Shown: positions 12,168 to 23,604 of the stretch, one piece after another | Layout of the letters: each line of letters begins with the position of its first letter | How positions within the stretch are numbered: the first letter of the stretch is position 1 | Assembly: GCF_019320115.1 (NCBI RefSeq) | Contig: NC_089582.1 | Span: forward strand, 117,884,657-117,948,656 | From: Miscanthus floridulus | Lineage: Eukaryota; Streptophyta; Magnoliopsida; Poales; Poaceae | DNA: 64,000 nt | Direction of reading: 5' to 3' | Program-made: the position numbers and the translations under genes | Notes under the pieces: generated by a model | Seen by the model: only the letters and a program-made list of their open reading frames with translations | Told to the model about the DNA's origin: nothing | The model's database searches: none

Positions 12168-12267
12168 NNNNNNNNNNNNNNNNNNNNNNNNNNNNNNNNN
12201 NNNNNNNNNNNNNNNNNNNNNNNNNNNNNNNNNNNNNNNNNNNNNNNNNNNNNNNNNNNNNNNNNNN
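12168..12267. other. Assembly gap (100 N)
   Basis: Exactly 100 N, the usual placeholder for a gap of unknown size. It falls between a T1 LTR and the 3' end of an unrelated copia element. The rest of the T1 LTR and most of that copia element may be hidden here, or the join may be wrong. Confidence 0.98.
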
Positions 12268-13876
12268 CATCATATAACCTTGCCCTTTGCATTGCATCCT
12301 AGCAAGTAGATAGTTTTTAAATTCCAAAATTTTTATTATTTGCTTGCTTTGGTCGTGTTGTCATCGATCACCAAAAAGGGGAAGATTGTAAGAAAAATGG
12401 ACCCTAGGCCCATTTACTTTGGATTTTGGTGTTTGATGACCAACACAACCAAATTGGACTAATGAGTTTACAAGTGATTGTTTTGTAGTTCAATAGGGTG
12501 CAAGACATGACTTGAATGAAGGCGACATGGTGATCCCACGATCAACACCATAAGCAAGAGCCTAGAAGCACAAGAGAACACCCAAGATATCAAGCAAAGT
12601 CCAAGCACAAATATAAGAACCAAGCCAGACGTAAGATCATGAAGAAACGAGCTCACAGAGTTGATCGGACGCAGTGACCGGACACAACCCTTATAGGGAC
12701 CGGACGTGTCCAATTAGTTGCTCGGCAACAGCAGGCATCAATAGCAGCGATTGGACACTGAGGACTGAAAGTGACCGGATGCACTGATGGCACTATTCAT
12801 CATCCGGGCAACACATTCAGCACTAACCGGACGCTGGTGGATAATCGACTAGACGCAGGAACTGCAACATCTAGTACATAGAGGTTCTAGAGCAGCAAAA
12901 TTATGACCGGACGCATTCAGTGGCATGTGACCAGACACCATCAGCATCTGATCAGTTGATCACGCGCTCCAATGGTTAGGACGACCGGACGCGTCCGGTC
13001 AGGACGAAAGCAGCGTCCGGTCAATAGCAGAAAAGCGGGTTTCGTCCCTAATGGCTACTTTCTCAGTGGGGTTATAAATAGACCCCCCAACCGGCTATTT
13101 GAGAGGTGTGGAGCTAAAGAATCAGATCAAGGGTGTTGATACACCATTTTAGTGATTTCCACTTGCATAGTGCTTAGTGATTCATTAGGTGATTAGCGTA
13201 GGTGCTTTTACAAAGTGCTTAGGTTGATTAGACCACTGCTTATGCACTTGCTCTAGATTTAGGTCTAGTGTTTAGTGAGGTATACATACCTCTTACAACT
13301 CGGTGCTTGTCACACTATTATTGTACATCGAAGGGCTTATAGTCTTGTGAGATCACACCAACCGCGTTTGTGGTATGGCCGCCACCGTATACCAGAGGAA
13401 ACAAGTCCCACGACATTTCGATCGAAAGCTTGATAGTGAAGACAGTAGGGAGCGGTCTAGGAGAGGCTTGTCGAAAGGCACACTAGAGACCCACTTACAT
13501 GTGGGGAAGGCCTTGGGCTATCCACGAAGTTACCCAACCAGGAGCTTGGCCCTTGTGAGGGATTCCTTGTGAGGGGCTCCAACGAGGACTAGGAGGAAGC
13601 TTGTGCGCTTCTCAATATCTCGGTAAAAAATACCAAAGTCATTGACAGGAGTTTGCATACCTCTACCTTACTCTTAGCTTCCGCATTTACATTGATTGCA
13701 TAACTCCTTTTGTGATAGAGATAGCAACACACTAGCAAAACTGTAGTTGCACATTTAGATAGTTTATCTTTTGCATAGGTTTTGGTAAAGATAGAAAAAG
13801 AGGCCATAGCTTTGAGTCAGAGTTTTTAAGTTGCCTAATTCACCCCCCCCCCTCTTAGGTGTTATGGTCCCCTACA
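12268..13876 (+). mobile_element. 3' end of a SIRE/Maximus-type copia element (body end, PPT, LTR)
   Basis: Bases 12268-12386 are the untranslated tail of a copia body and end in the polypurine tract AAAAAGGGGAAGATTG. The LTR follows at 12387-13876 (1490 bp), from TGTAAGAAAAATGG to GGTCCCCTACA. Like the LTR at 198-1658 it holds clusters of GACCGGACGC, here with a perfect 18-base palindrome at 12983-13000. The direction is plus. The 5' LTR, gag and pol are not in view. It abuts a T2 LTR piece at 13877, which suggests it was inserted into T2. Confidence 0.8.
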
Positions 13877-14183
13877 CTAGGGTCCCAAGGATGAATAACA
13901 AGCCCATGACGATGATGTAGCTCTCAATAGAAATAGCGATAGAATATCTTGTTGATTTAGAGGTCTTGCTGATGTGATATTGATGTGAGACCAGATCTAT
14001 TTAAAAGCTTATCAAACAAGCTTTCTATCAAGTGCTCATTGACCTCAATCGCACACTGGATGGATGAGTTATGGCCTTCCCAATGATGTATTGTCGGGCC
14101 ACTAATAAATTGAAAGTTTAACTTTGATGGACTTGCACTTTGAGACACATTTGTACCTACAAGCAAATAATGACAAGTACATG
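13877..14183 (-). repeat. T2 3' LTR, distal piece
   Basis: This is the reverse complement of the T1 LTR (for example AATAACAAGCCCATGACGATG here against the opposite strand near 11950). It ends at 14183 with the ACATG duplication that reappears at 33606-33610. Confidence 0.85.
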
Positions 14184-14223
14184 TGTAGGGTCAAGATGGC
14201 GGACTAGAGGGGGTGAATAGTCC
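14184..14223 (-). mobile_element. Copia solo LTR, left piece
   Basis: The first 40 bases of an LTR, TGTAGGGTCAAGATGG..., interrupted by the Retand-type element at 14224 and continued at 31246. A 5-bp repeat ACATG precedes it (14179-14183). Strand is uncertain. Confidence 0.75.
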
Positions 14224-15777
14224 TGTCAGTGCGAAAAATGACCAATACGTAAATATTTGTAGTTTTATCGTACGTTGTGATTGGATGTGGACTAGCACTC
14301 AATGATGCGGGGTTTATACTGGTTCAGGCAATGTGCCCTACATCCATTTTGAGTCGGTCGGTGACTTTATTCCTAAGCCTAGATGCTCAAAGTTTGTTGT
14401 GGGGTTACAAACAAGAGGGAGTAAGATGGGGGTGCAAGAGGTCCAGTCGGACTCTAGACTAAAGGGCTGAGAGAGATGGGAGCTCCTACGTGCGCTAAGT
14501 ATTTGAGCATGTGCTCTGTTGGAGTTGTTTGAATATTGATCGATCTTGGTGGTTGAATCGTTTGTTGATCCATGAATCGATCGTCCTTTTGGAGAGAGTG
14601 CATCCCCTTTTATAGATGAAGGGGACGGTTTTACAAGAGAGAGAGAGTGTGAGAGAAAGAGAGTGTGTGTGTTTCCTAGTCTTGTTGCCCACATTGTCGG
14701 GTACAAGGTGGTTTGTCGGCGCCCACAACACTGTTGATGTCCGGATGCATATGGTAGGCACCATCGTGATCTTTTGGTATGGCCAATGTCGGCGCCTACC
14801 ATACTATAGGGTAAATGTCGACGCCCACAACACTATTGGTGTTCTGACATGTCTGGAAGGTTGCAGTGCATCCTTCTAACACGGCCTGATAGTACTATCC
14901 TACAAGTGCCCAGGGTATGGTCCTTGATATTATGGTTGACTGGAGCGCCCTGCCTTACTTGCTCTGTCCGTTTCCTGGGTCTTCACCGAGCGGGTGTCCC
15001 CGGTCGATCGTTCCCCTATCAGCTCTGGCCTCCTGGTCGGAGAAGAGCTGTAAGCAAAGGTTCGGTGTATTCCTGGTCGGGGAAGCGAGTCAGAGTTAGA
15101 GGCGAGCATCGTCCTTTCTCGGCCAGGCCTTCCGATCAGAGAGGCGGGCCGGAGTCAGAAGCGAGTTGGAGTCAGAGGCGAGCATCGTCCCTTCTTGACC
15201 AGACCTTTTGGTCAAAGAGGCAGGCCAGAGTCGGAAGTGACAGAAGTGAGCACCGTTCCTCCTTGGCTAGGCCTTCCGGTCGGAGAGGCGAGCTAGAGTC
15301 AGAAGCGAGCATCATCCTTTCTCGGCCAGGCCTTTCAGTTGGAGAGGTGGGCCGGAGTTAGAAGCGATGAAAGTGAGCATTATTCCTCCTTGGCTAGGCC
15401 TTCTGGTCAGAGAGGTGGGCTAGAGTCAGAAGTGAGTGTCAGAGTCAGAAGCGAGTGTCGGAGTCGGAGGCGAGCTGGCCAGGCCTTCTAGTCGGAGAGG
15501 CAGGCCAAAGTTGGAAGCAAGTGCCATTCCTCCTTGGCCAGGCCTTCTGGTCAGAGAGGCGGGCCAGAGTCAAAAGTGAGCACCGTTCCTCCTTGGCCAG
15601 GCCTTCCGGTCGAAGAGGTGGGCCGGAGTCAGAAGCGAGCCATGATCGCCCTTCTAGCCCGTCGTTAGGTTTTTTGGTTTGGCCCAGGAGTTGCGCATCG
15701 TTCGCAACATTGTTTGTTGGGCCGAGCTTTTCTTAGGAAGCAGGTCCCTGAGGGACCCTAGGTTTATGAACCTGATA
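14224..15777 (-). repeat. 3' LTR of the Retand-type element
   Basis: Begins TGTCAGTGCG and ends ATGAACCTGATA (expected CA now TA). 1554 bp, 95 bp longer than its partner, mainly through the tandem array. A GA/GT-rich stretch lies near 14636-14672. Confidence 0.9.
15120..15645. repeat. Tandem repeat array in the left Retand LTR
   Basis: About eight diverged copies of a unit of roughly 58-75 bp, built on GGCCAGGCCTTCCGGTC, then GGAGAGGCGGGCCGGAGTC, then AGAAGCGAGC. The partner array is at 30680-31105. The related LTR at 6431-7324 lacks it. Confidence 0.85.
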
Positions 15778-17580
15778 GGAGCCCCTGAGCCCCTGAGCGA
15801 TTCAGGTAGAATCGTCTAGGGGATTTTTGTCTTGATGGTAGGTGCGCGTGAGCTCATCCATGGGTGTAGCCTCGAGCCCCTAGGTGATTTGGGTAGAATC
15901 ATCTAGGGGTTTTCATGTTGCCAGTGGGGGAATTTTTGTTTTGATGACGGGTGTGCATGAGCGCACCCGCGGGTGTAGCCCCTAGGCGATTCGGATAGAA
16001 TCATCTAGTTTTTTTTTGTCTTTGTAGCGGGGGGATTTTTGTTTTGACAGCGGGTATGCGTGAGTGCACCCATGGGTGTAGCCCCTGAGCCTATGTCTAA
16101 CTAGCAAGTCGGTTGGAGGCTAAGCATCTTGGTACTCTTTCCTAGGACTGCAGACTGTCGTTCGGGGTGCTTGCCCGTGTTTGTCTCGTCCGTGACTTAC
16201 GCGATCAGTTGATTTCCTGAGTCGATATCGAGCGACCTGAGCCCTCGAGCCCCATTGGGCTTGGTAGGGGTTGGTCTAGTTCCATGCGTTCCCCAGTCTG
16301 TGGTTTCCGCAACTGGTGGGGCTGAGCTAACATTGCTTGCCTCGATGGCTCGAGCGATGCGCTCGGTGAGCTCGCTAACGGGGCATGTTAGAGTGGAATC
16401 AGGGTCCATTATTCATGATGAGGTTAGCATAGCCCTCATATGGCATTCCACTGCTTCTTAACCCACGTCCCGATAGATGTTTGGGTTGTTCTTGAGACCG
16501 GCCTAGGTGGTCCGCTGGCCTTCCCTCGATGGAGATTCTGTGGGCATGGCTTGAGGTTAGGATCAAACGAGAAGGTTGAGATGACCTTGTCTGCTTCAAA
16601 GCAAACTAGGCGAGGGCCGCTGGGGCTCATCTACATTTTCTCCCCTGGCTCTGTTTGACATGAGGCAGCCTTGAGCCCTTCGTTGGCTAGCCTTTGAACC
16701 TCGGTCGATCGTTGCTCATGTTGAATGAGGCAACTATAGTTTTGTGACGCAACACGAAGCGTTGTGATGCATTAGCTGCATATGCGATGCTTTGGATGTA
16801 TGGAATAAATGAATGATTGTGTGAATGAATGCGTGAATGCATGTTTGAGTATAGATGAATGAATGATCATGTATCAGAAAAATAAAGTATGAGGTATTGG
16901 TAGAGTTACCTTGATGACCCGAGTGACAGGCCTGAGGAGTTTTTACCAGATATGTTCAAACAGGATCCATGCTCGTCGTTTATGATGGAGTCAACATGGC
17001 CTACATGGGTAGCCCTCTGCTCCTTACCTATCCCTTGGTGTTCGCTTGAGCCGTTCGATTGACTTAGGAAGCCCGTTGGTCTCTCTTTGGTGGAGATCCC
17101 GTTGTTGGGCCCTTCTAAGTCTTGCTTGGGAAGGCACAGAGCCGCCTATGTGCAGTCGTGCCTTGTTTCTTGCTCTCAGCATGCTGTAGTGGTGGGCCAT
17201 GCCTAGGCCACATCCCATCTAACCAGGCACCGTCTCGTCGGGCAGGGCACATCCAATCGGTCAAGACGCGTCTCATTGAATTCCATCCGCATTGAATGGG
17301 GGAAGGGAGAGGGTTTTTGCTCCAATCCTTCACCTTTCCCCAACTGCTATGCCTCCTCTTTAAATAGGGGAAGGGAGAGGGCTTTTGTCTTGTTCCTTCG
17401 CCTATTCCCCATCTGCCACCTTTCTTCCTTCTTTCTTCTCACCAAGAGCGTTCATGAGCTACGGCGGTTCCTAGGAGAAGAAGGGAAGAGCGTGGGAGAG
17501 GAGAAACTCATAGATCTATTTGTGAATCTAGACTGCAATGTCAAGCTGGAGGTCATCTTGTGTAAGCGAGTCGGTGCTAG
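15778..17580. other. Retand untranslated region next to the 3' LTR
   Basis: Non-coding body sequence shared with 7325-8383. It has repeated GGGTGTAGCCCCTGAGCC-like words and an ATGAATGAATG-type run near 16800-16865. The minus strand beside the LTR reads CAGGGGCTCC, a plausible polypurine tract. From 17270 there is pyrimidine-rich sequence on the plus strand leading to the antisense gene, possibly its promoter and leader. Confidence 0.55.
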
Positions 17581-17589
17581 CTGCCTTCG

Positions 17590-20500
17590 TTAAGAAGGGA
17601 GTGCTACCATCGAAGGAGGTGGCGCACTAGAGGGCTCCTGTGGGGGAGGATTCCCATGCCCTCGGGCTAGCGAGGTTGTCTCCTTCCTCGCCTTCCATGA
17701 GCATGGGTTAGGATACCCCATGCACTGGTTCCTATGTGGGCTCCTCAATGAGTGAGGCCTAGAGCTGCAGCACCTCAATCCGACTGGGGTGCTGCACATC
17801 GCCGGATTCATCACCGTGTGTAAGGCCTTCCTCAAGATGGAGCCACACATGGACTTCTTCTAGCAAATCTTCATTGGGTGAGCTTTGTCAGAGGGGAAGC
17901 TGGCTAGGACCACGCCAGTTGGTGGCTTCGCCCTACAGAAGAAGCCAAGCTCGTCGGGCTCGTACCCCACATACACCCCCTACGATTCCAATCAGGGGTG
18001 GCATGGAGAATGGTTCTACATCAGGAACCTAGTGGAGGCACCATTCCCACCTTTCACTGGTAGGAGGCCGGAGAGGCAGGGAGCTGGTTGTGGGGCCCCG
18101 CTAGCTGATAGAACAAGCTGGAGATTATCAGGGCAGAGCTCCAAAAGCTGATGTGACATGGCCTTGACAGGGTGTGGGTGTTCCACACCTTCTTCCACCA
18201 TTGGGTCGCTCCACTGGCAGAAAGGACACGACCGATGTGTATGTACACTGGCCCGATGGATCTCGATCGAGCGTCACTGGAGGAGTTGGTGACGGATGAG
18301 GTCTAGAGTCCGCTCGATCGAGTGTTGCAAGTGAGGGCCAAAGAGACCCTTGATGGAAAGCCCAGACCTCTTCACACCACGAAACTATCCAATCTAGTAT
18401 GCTCCCCTCTCCATACCCTATGTTCTCTTCCTTTTTGCTCTCCTATATCTAGACTTTGAGTTGTCCGTTTCGTAGGGACTCAAAGGTTACAAGTCCTGGC
18501 CATATCTTCTGAAGGGGCCAGAGGGCATGGCAAGGCAAGCCACCCTAAAGGAGGTGGCGGTCGAGAAGAAGAAGAGAGCTAAGAAGGCTCAGAGGTGGCA
18601 CCATAAGGAGCAGGATATCGCCCGGCACATGTGGGCCAGGGAGAATAGGAGCGACGTCAAGGTAGAGCTCGAGTTGGAGGATCCCATGGAGATGGGTGAT
18701 GACATGATCTCCTCTGAGGATGAGGGGGCTAGGAGGTCATCGTGACCTTTGTGGAGCGTCATGAGCCTGCGGCTGTGTCTACCGGTGGTGGGCGGGAGGT
18801 AGAGAGGCGTGGCGACGTTCCCATGCAGGGGAAGCATGCCGCCAGCTCAAACGATGTCAGTGAATGGGAGGTGAACCAGACACGGTCGCGGTGCCCTTTA
18901 GAGGCATTGTCGGCCTTGTCCCCGCCTGCTCCAGGGTAGGGCAGGTGATCGGAAGAGCGGGCTCACACCCGCGCATCATCAGGGGCCGGTGCCATTATGT
19001 GACCCTCAATGGGAGGATGCCCCACCAACTGCTCCAATGGGTGTGCCTCAAGCCAGCGATCACGTTGACTCGTGGGCCAGTCGGGAACTGACCGGGTCGA
19101 CTCCCCCCGGTCATAGTGATGGGGCGTGGGTCGTGGCCCATGAGCGGTCCTCACCTGACGGGCCCATTGCTAGTGGGTCGAGGCTTGAGAGCCGTGCCGC
19201 TTATGTCCTGGTATGCACTATTTGATCTCATAGTTTGAGTTTTTTTAGTGTGACTGACCTATACTTGTTTTGACACCGGCCAGATGTTGATGGGGTTGAG
19301 CATTGCCCCAACTCCCATGCGGGTGGAGTGGACACCTAGCCTGCATCAAGCCATGATGAGTGGTGGGGAGAGCAGGCTAGTGGTGGTGGGTCCTTCCCCT
19401 TCGAAGGTTGTGGCTTCCCAGCCAGTCGCAAGTACGATAGTGGTAGTAGAGGTGATGGTGGCGATCTCAGCGGCGACGGAGGCTGGGTCAGAGGTGACCC
19501 TCATGATCCCTCCCACACTGGCTACAGCGGAAGAGGGGAGGGAGACCGGGCTCCCTGCCTCACTAGTTGGAGGGCCGCACGGATCACCCTCCTGGTCGGA
19601 GCTGAAGGTGTCGGGGGGAGATGCAGCCAAGCTGGAGGCAGAACGTCCATCGGCAGGCCATGAAATCAAGATAGTGGAGGTCTCCTCCAACAGCAAAGTA
19701 GGTGATAGGGTGGAGCCACCAGTGCCATCATAGGAACTGGCGGTGGTCCGATCATCGGCTGGGCCTTCCAGCGGGCTAGGGGCAACCACTGACCTGGTGT
19801 GGCCCTGCCCCAAGGACCTGAGGAAGGTTCGGTTCATCCTTCAGGATGAGCAGGAGGATCAGCTCTAGGACATGCTTGGGGGAGAGGACTCGCCATGGAG
19901 TCTAATCTTGCCCAAACCAGGGTGAAGCTCGAGGAGGCCCTAGAGTGGGTCAAGTCCATCCAGCATGTAGTTACTATCGACCTGCCCCGCATCACAGAGG
20001 TAGGTTTTCTGCATTCATCCTTGGCTCCTTGGTCTTCCATTGGTTATCTCAGCATGTTTGCCTCTTGTGTTGTAGGGCTTGGAGGAGATGTCGAGCTATA
20101 AGTCTCACTTCTTCTAGGAGGAGCATGCCTGGGAGGCCACGATGTCGCGGTGGGTTGCCGAGCTCATGGCAAGCTGGAGTCCGCCCGCCATGAGTCTCAA
20201 GGCCGAGCGATTGAGGCGACAAAGGTGCGGGTGGCAAAGCTGCTCGCAGCAGAGTGGGCAACCCCCACTAAGCGGGGGCTTGAGGCGGCGAAGGTTTGCC
20301 AGGCGTAGACTAAGGCGGCACTCCAAAAGTCCTTGGTGGAGACCAAGGCGGCGCTCTAGAGTTCCCTAGAGGCCCTAGAGTTAGAGCGGAATGCCCGATC
20401 AGAGGTCGACTAGGAAGTGCTCGCGCTCTAGGGCCAGGTGCTTAGGATGGAGGAGGCAAACACTCAGCTGTGCGAGCAGGTGACTTGGCAGGAGGAAGGG

Positions 20501-21240
20501 CTCTCCATTCTTGAGAACACCTGGCTCGGTACATACATTTTCTGCTTTTGGTTGATGTCTTGGTTTTTCCTTTAACTTGCTTCTGAGCCCATCATCCTTC
20601 TTCCAGAACTAGGCAGAAAGGTTGGGTTGTTGGAGCAGGACCTAGAGATGGCCAAGGCGATGATCGGTTGGAATGCAGAGGCACTGGCCAAGTCCCTTAA
20701 AGAGTGATGTGCTCTCAAGGGGGAGCTTGACTAGATCTACAATGTCACCCAGGTCGTCATCACGGAGGTGTTCAGGTCAGCACCGAGCACCAGCACGCCT
20801 GCCACCCGACTGACGGAGGTCCCGGATGAAGTTCAGGTGCTCATCACTGATAGGATGTTCTACAGGACATTGGGAGTGCTGACTTCGGTGGTGACACACC
20901 ACCCATATCTGGACTTTGCCGCCACCTATAGTGGGTATGCCGATAGCTGGAGCCCGGAGGCCATCCATGTTCTCAGGGAAAGCTTGCTACCACATGCACA
21001 GTTGATGGCCAAGCAAGTCTCCGCGTAGTGGGTGATGGATGCCCGCTGTGCGAACATGGCTAAAGGCGCACACCAGGAGGACATCGCCTAGCCTACGGAT
21101 GGAGTGGAGCCTAGGTCGGAAGCAAACATCGCCCCGCCTTTGACCAAGCCAAGTGTTGTCTAGCCAGAGAGCGAGCAACCCCTACCTTCGCCGATCGCGC
21201 CGTCAGTCGATACCGCCGGGCAACCACAGTAGGAATTAGA
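17590..21240 (+). pseudogene. Antisense additional ORF of Retand (PF04195-type domain), spliced, decayed
   Basis: On the strand opposite to gag-pol, fragments in shifting frames match the 'putative gypsy type transposon' protein of grasses: VVSFLAFHEHGLGYP, HLNPTGVLHIAGF, GWHGEWFYIRN, WVFHTFFHHWVAPLAERT. A Lys/Arg-rich and acidic segment follows (KKKRAKKAQRWHHKEQ, DMISSEDEGA), then a long Ala/Val/Ser-rich linker, a Glu/Leu-rich coiled-coil-like stretch near 19880-20720 and an end segment (VVTHHPYLDFAATYSGYADSW). Likely introns with GT...AG: 18397-18475, 19211-19283, 20000-20075, 20529-20606. Many stops break the frame. Such antisense frames are known from Tat-lineage elements; their role is not settled. 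Confidence 0.75.
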
Positions 21241-21779
21241 GTAAAAGTAGTTTAGCAGATGTAAAAGTTAAGTTCATGGGGGAGCCCCCATGTGAACAGT
21301 TTGTATTTATGAATACATCCATTTCATTTTTGTGATGAATCACTTTGTTCAGGGAAGCTTGTCCCATCCGTTCCTTATTTTTACCCTAGCATAACTTTGT
21401 TTTTTATTCTTTCTTTTTTGCACCTGCTCGTTTGAACCATAGGCTACAACCTTAAGAACCCGAGCGTGGCCCACAAGGCTTAGCTGCTCATAACCCTAGG
21501 TCATGGCAGGGTGTGATTGGTCAGAATGTTTAAAGCAAAGTTACATAAGGCAATTAAAGAAATGGATTACCCTTTCGTTCGGGTAGAAAAGTATTTATCA
21601 TAAGATAGTAAAAAAGATAGGTGGTATCACACCCTTGTGGAGCCCCTAAGTGACCTGGGCTGAGAGTGTTCGGGCCAGGGCGCTTATGGGAGCAAACATT
21701 AAGTGAAAGAAAGCGGTAAGACCATATTTTTAGGGGAAGAAATAATGTAACTGTTTGATATTCCAAGTGTTGGTGAGAA

Positions 21780-22872
21780 CATTGCCATTGTCGTACTTCA
21801 GTCAGTAGGTGCCCCGTTGGATCACTTTGCTCACTGTATAGGGTCCTTCCCATGGCGGAGAGAGTTTGTGCTTCTCCTTGGTCGATTAGGTCCTTCGAAG
21901 CACTAGGTCTCTGACCTCAAGGATTCTCCCTCTGATTTTCCTCTCATGGTACCTGCAGAGAGTCTACTAGTAGCGAGCGGAGTGGATGACAGTCGTCTTG
22001 TGGGCCTCCTTGAGTAGGTCGACTGTGTCTTGTTGAGCCTCCATAGCTTGGTCACGGTCGAAGGCCGTCACTCTTGGGGCACCATGATCGAGGTCAGAGG
22101 GCAGCACTACTTTAGCTCTATAGGCCAGGAAGAAGGATGTGAACCCTGTGGATCGATTTGGGGTCATTCTCAGTCTCTAGAGGATCACTGGGACCTCTAC
22201 AACCCATCACCCGATGTACTTGTTGAGTCGGTCAAAAATGCATGGCTTGAGTCCTTGGAGGACCATGCCATTGGCACGCTCGACCTGACCATTAGTTCGT
22301 GGATGTTCGACCGAGGCCCAGTCGATCCTGATGTCGTATTCATCACTAAAGTCTAGAAACTTCTTCCCTATGAAGTTAGTTCTGTGGTCAGGGATTATAC
22401 AGTTAGGAACACTGAATCGGTAGATGATGTTAAGGAAGAACTTGACTTCCTCTTCTGAGTGGATGTTGGTGATGGGCTTTGCCTCTATCTACTTGGTGAA
22501 TTTATCGACCGCTATGACTAGGTGAGTGAAGCCGCCTGAGCCCTTTTTAATGGGTCCTACCATGTCAAGGCCCTAGACCACGAATAGCTAGGTGATGGGG
22601 ATGGTTTGGAGCTCTTGTGCTGGCAAATGAGTTTGCTGAGCGTAGAACTAGCATCCTTCACACCTGCAGATGACCTCCTCTGCATCTCGTAGCATGTTGG
22701 GCCAGTAAAAACCTTGGCAAAAGGCTTTTCTAACCAGCAACCTTAGGGCCACGTGATGTCCACAGATTGTAGCATGGACCTCGAGGAGGAGCTGCTTGCC
22801 TTGGTTGGTAGGGACACACTTAATGAGTACTCCTGAAGGACTCCATTTGTAGAGTTTGTTTCCGATCACGAT
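21780..22872 (-). pseudogene. Retand integrase remnant
   Basis: The minus strand encodes an HHCC zinc-binding region (HATICGHHVALRLLVRKAF, FYWPNML, then CRCEGC). A catalytic core follows with GLDMVGPIKKGSGGFTH (first Asp), FLNIIYRFSVPNCIIPDH (where the second Asp is expected, in a changed TDNG-type context) and HPRTNGQVERANG (the Glu). A C-terminal part ends near 21780. Integrase would join the cDNA to host DNA. Stops interrupt the frame, for example in the core near 22495, so it is dead. Confidence 0.85.
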
Positions 22873-23216
22873 GAATGTCTTGGCACATCGAGCGATCTAT
22901 CATGCTTCAGTCCTTTTGGGTGGGAGATCCTCCTTGAGGAGATAGGCGAGTAGCGACACTCGCCAGTTAGCTTGATCGAGTGCCAGCACGGTGACGTCGG
23001 TGGGCGACGTTGTCACGGAGCCACTAGGGTCGAGCCCCCGAGCGCTAGGTCGACATCGGGGTGTGCCCAGATCGAACCTTCTAGGATGCGAGTAGACGGT
23101 TCATGAAGGTCATTGATGAAGACCCCGTCCAGAGACCGAACCTGCCTGGCAGCCAATTTTGTGAGAAAATTGGAGGCATTGCTATCCTTTCAGTGGACAT
23201 GGTGTAGCTCGATCCC

Positions 23217-23601
23217 CTAGAATTTGTCCTTGAACTTGTGCACCTCCTGGCAGTATGCTGCCATGAGGTGGCTTTTGCAAAAGGACTCCTTCATGACCTG
23301 GTCGATGACCAGCTCTGAGTCATCATGGATGTAGAGCCACGTAGCGCCAAGGTTGATGGTGATGCGCAGTCCATTGATGAGGGCCTCGTATTCTGCAGTG
23401 TTGTTTGAGGGTGAAAAGTGGAGGCGGATTGCATAGCGGAGCCTACTCCTATCTGGGGAGATCAGAACCACTCTAGCCCCCCCAAGCCAGGCCCCATTAT
23501 GGAGCTGTCAAAGTACATTGTCCAGTACTCGTGGGTGTCGTCTAGGGTCGAAAGCTGGATCTTCATCCATTCGGCGACAAAGTCCGCGAGAGCCTAAGAT
23601 T
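23217..23601 (-). pseudogene. Retand additional (archaeal-type) RNase H
   Basis: On the minus strand the connecting segment ALADFVAEW is followed by YWTMYFDSS (first catalytic Asp), then SNNTAEYEALINGLR (Glu) and LYIHDDSELVIDQV (Asp). This second RNase H after RT-RNase H marks the Tat lineage. The Harbinger-type element at 23605 separates it from the upstream polyprotein, and a TAG stop sits just before ALADF. Confidence 0.85.
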
Positions 23602-23604
23602 TAG

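Noticed and set aside
14849..15736. Protein-like frames over the Retand LTR repeats
   Set aside because: They follow the tandem units and vary between the two LTRs; repeat composition keeps them open.
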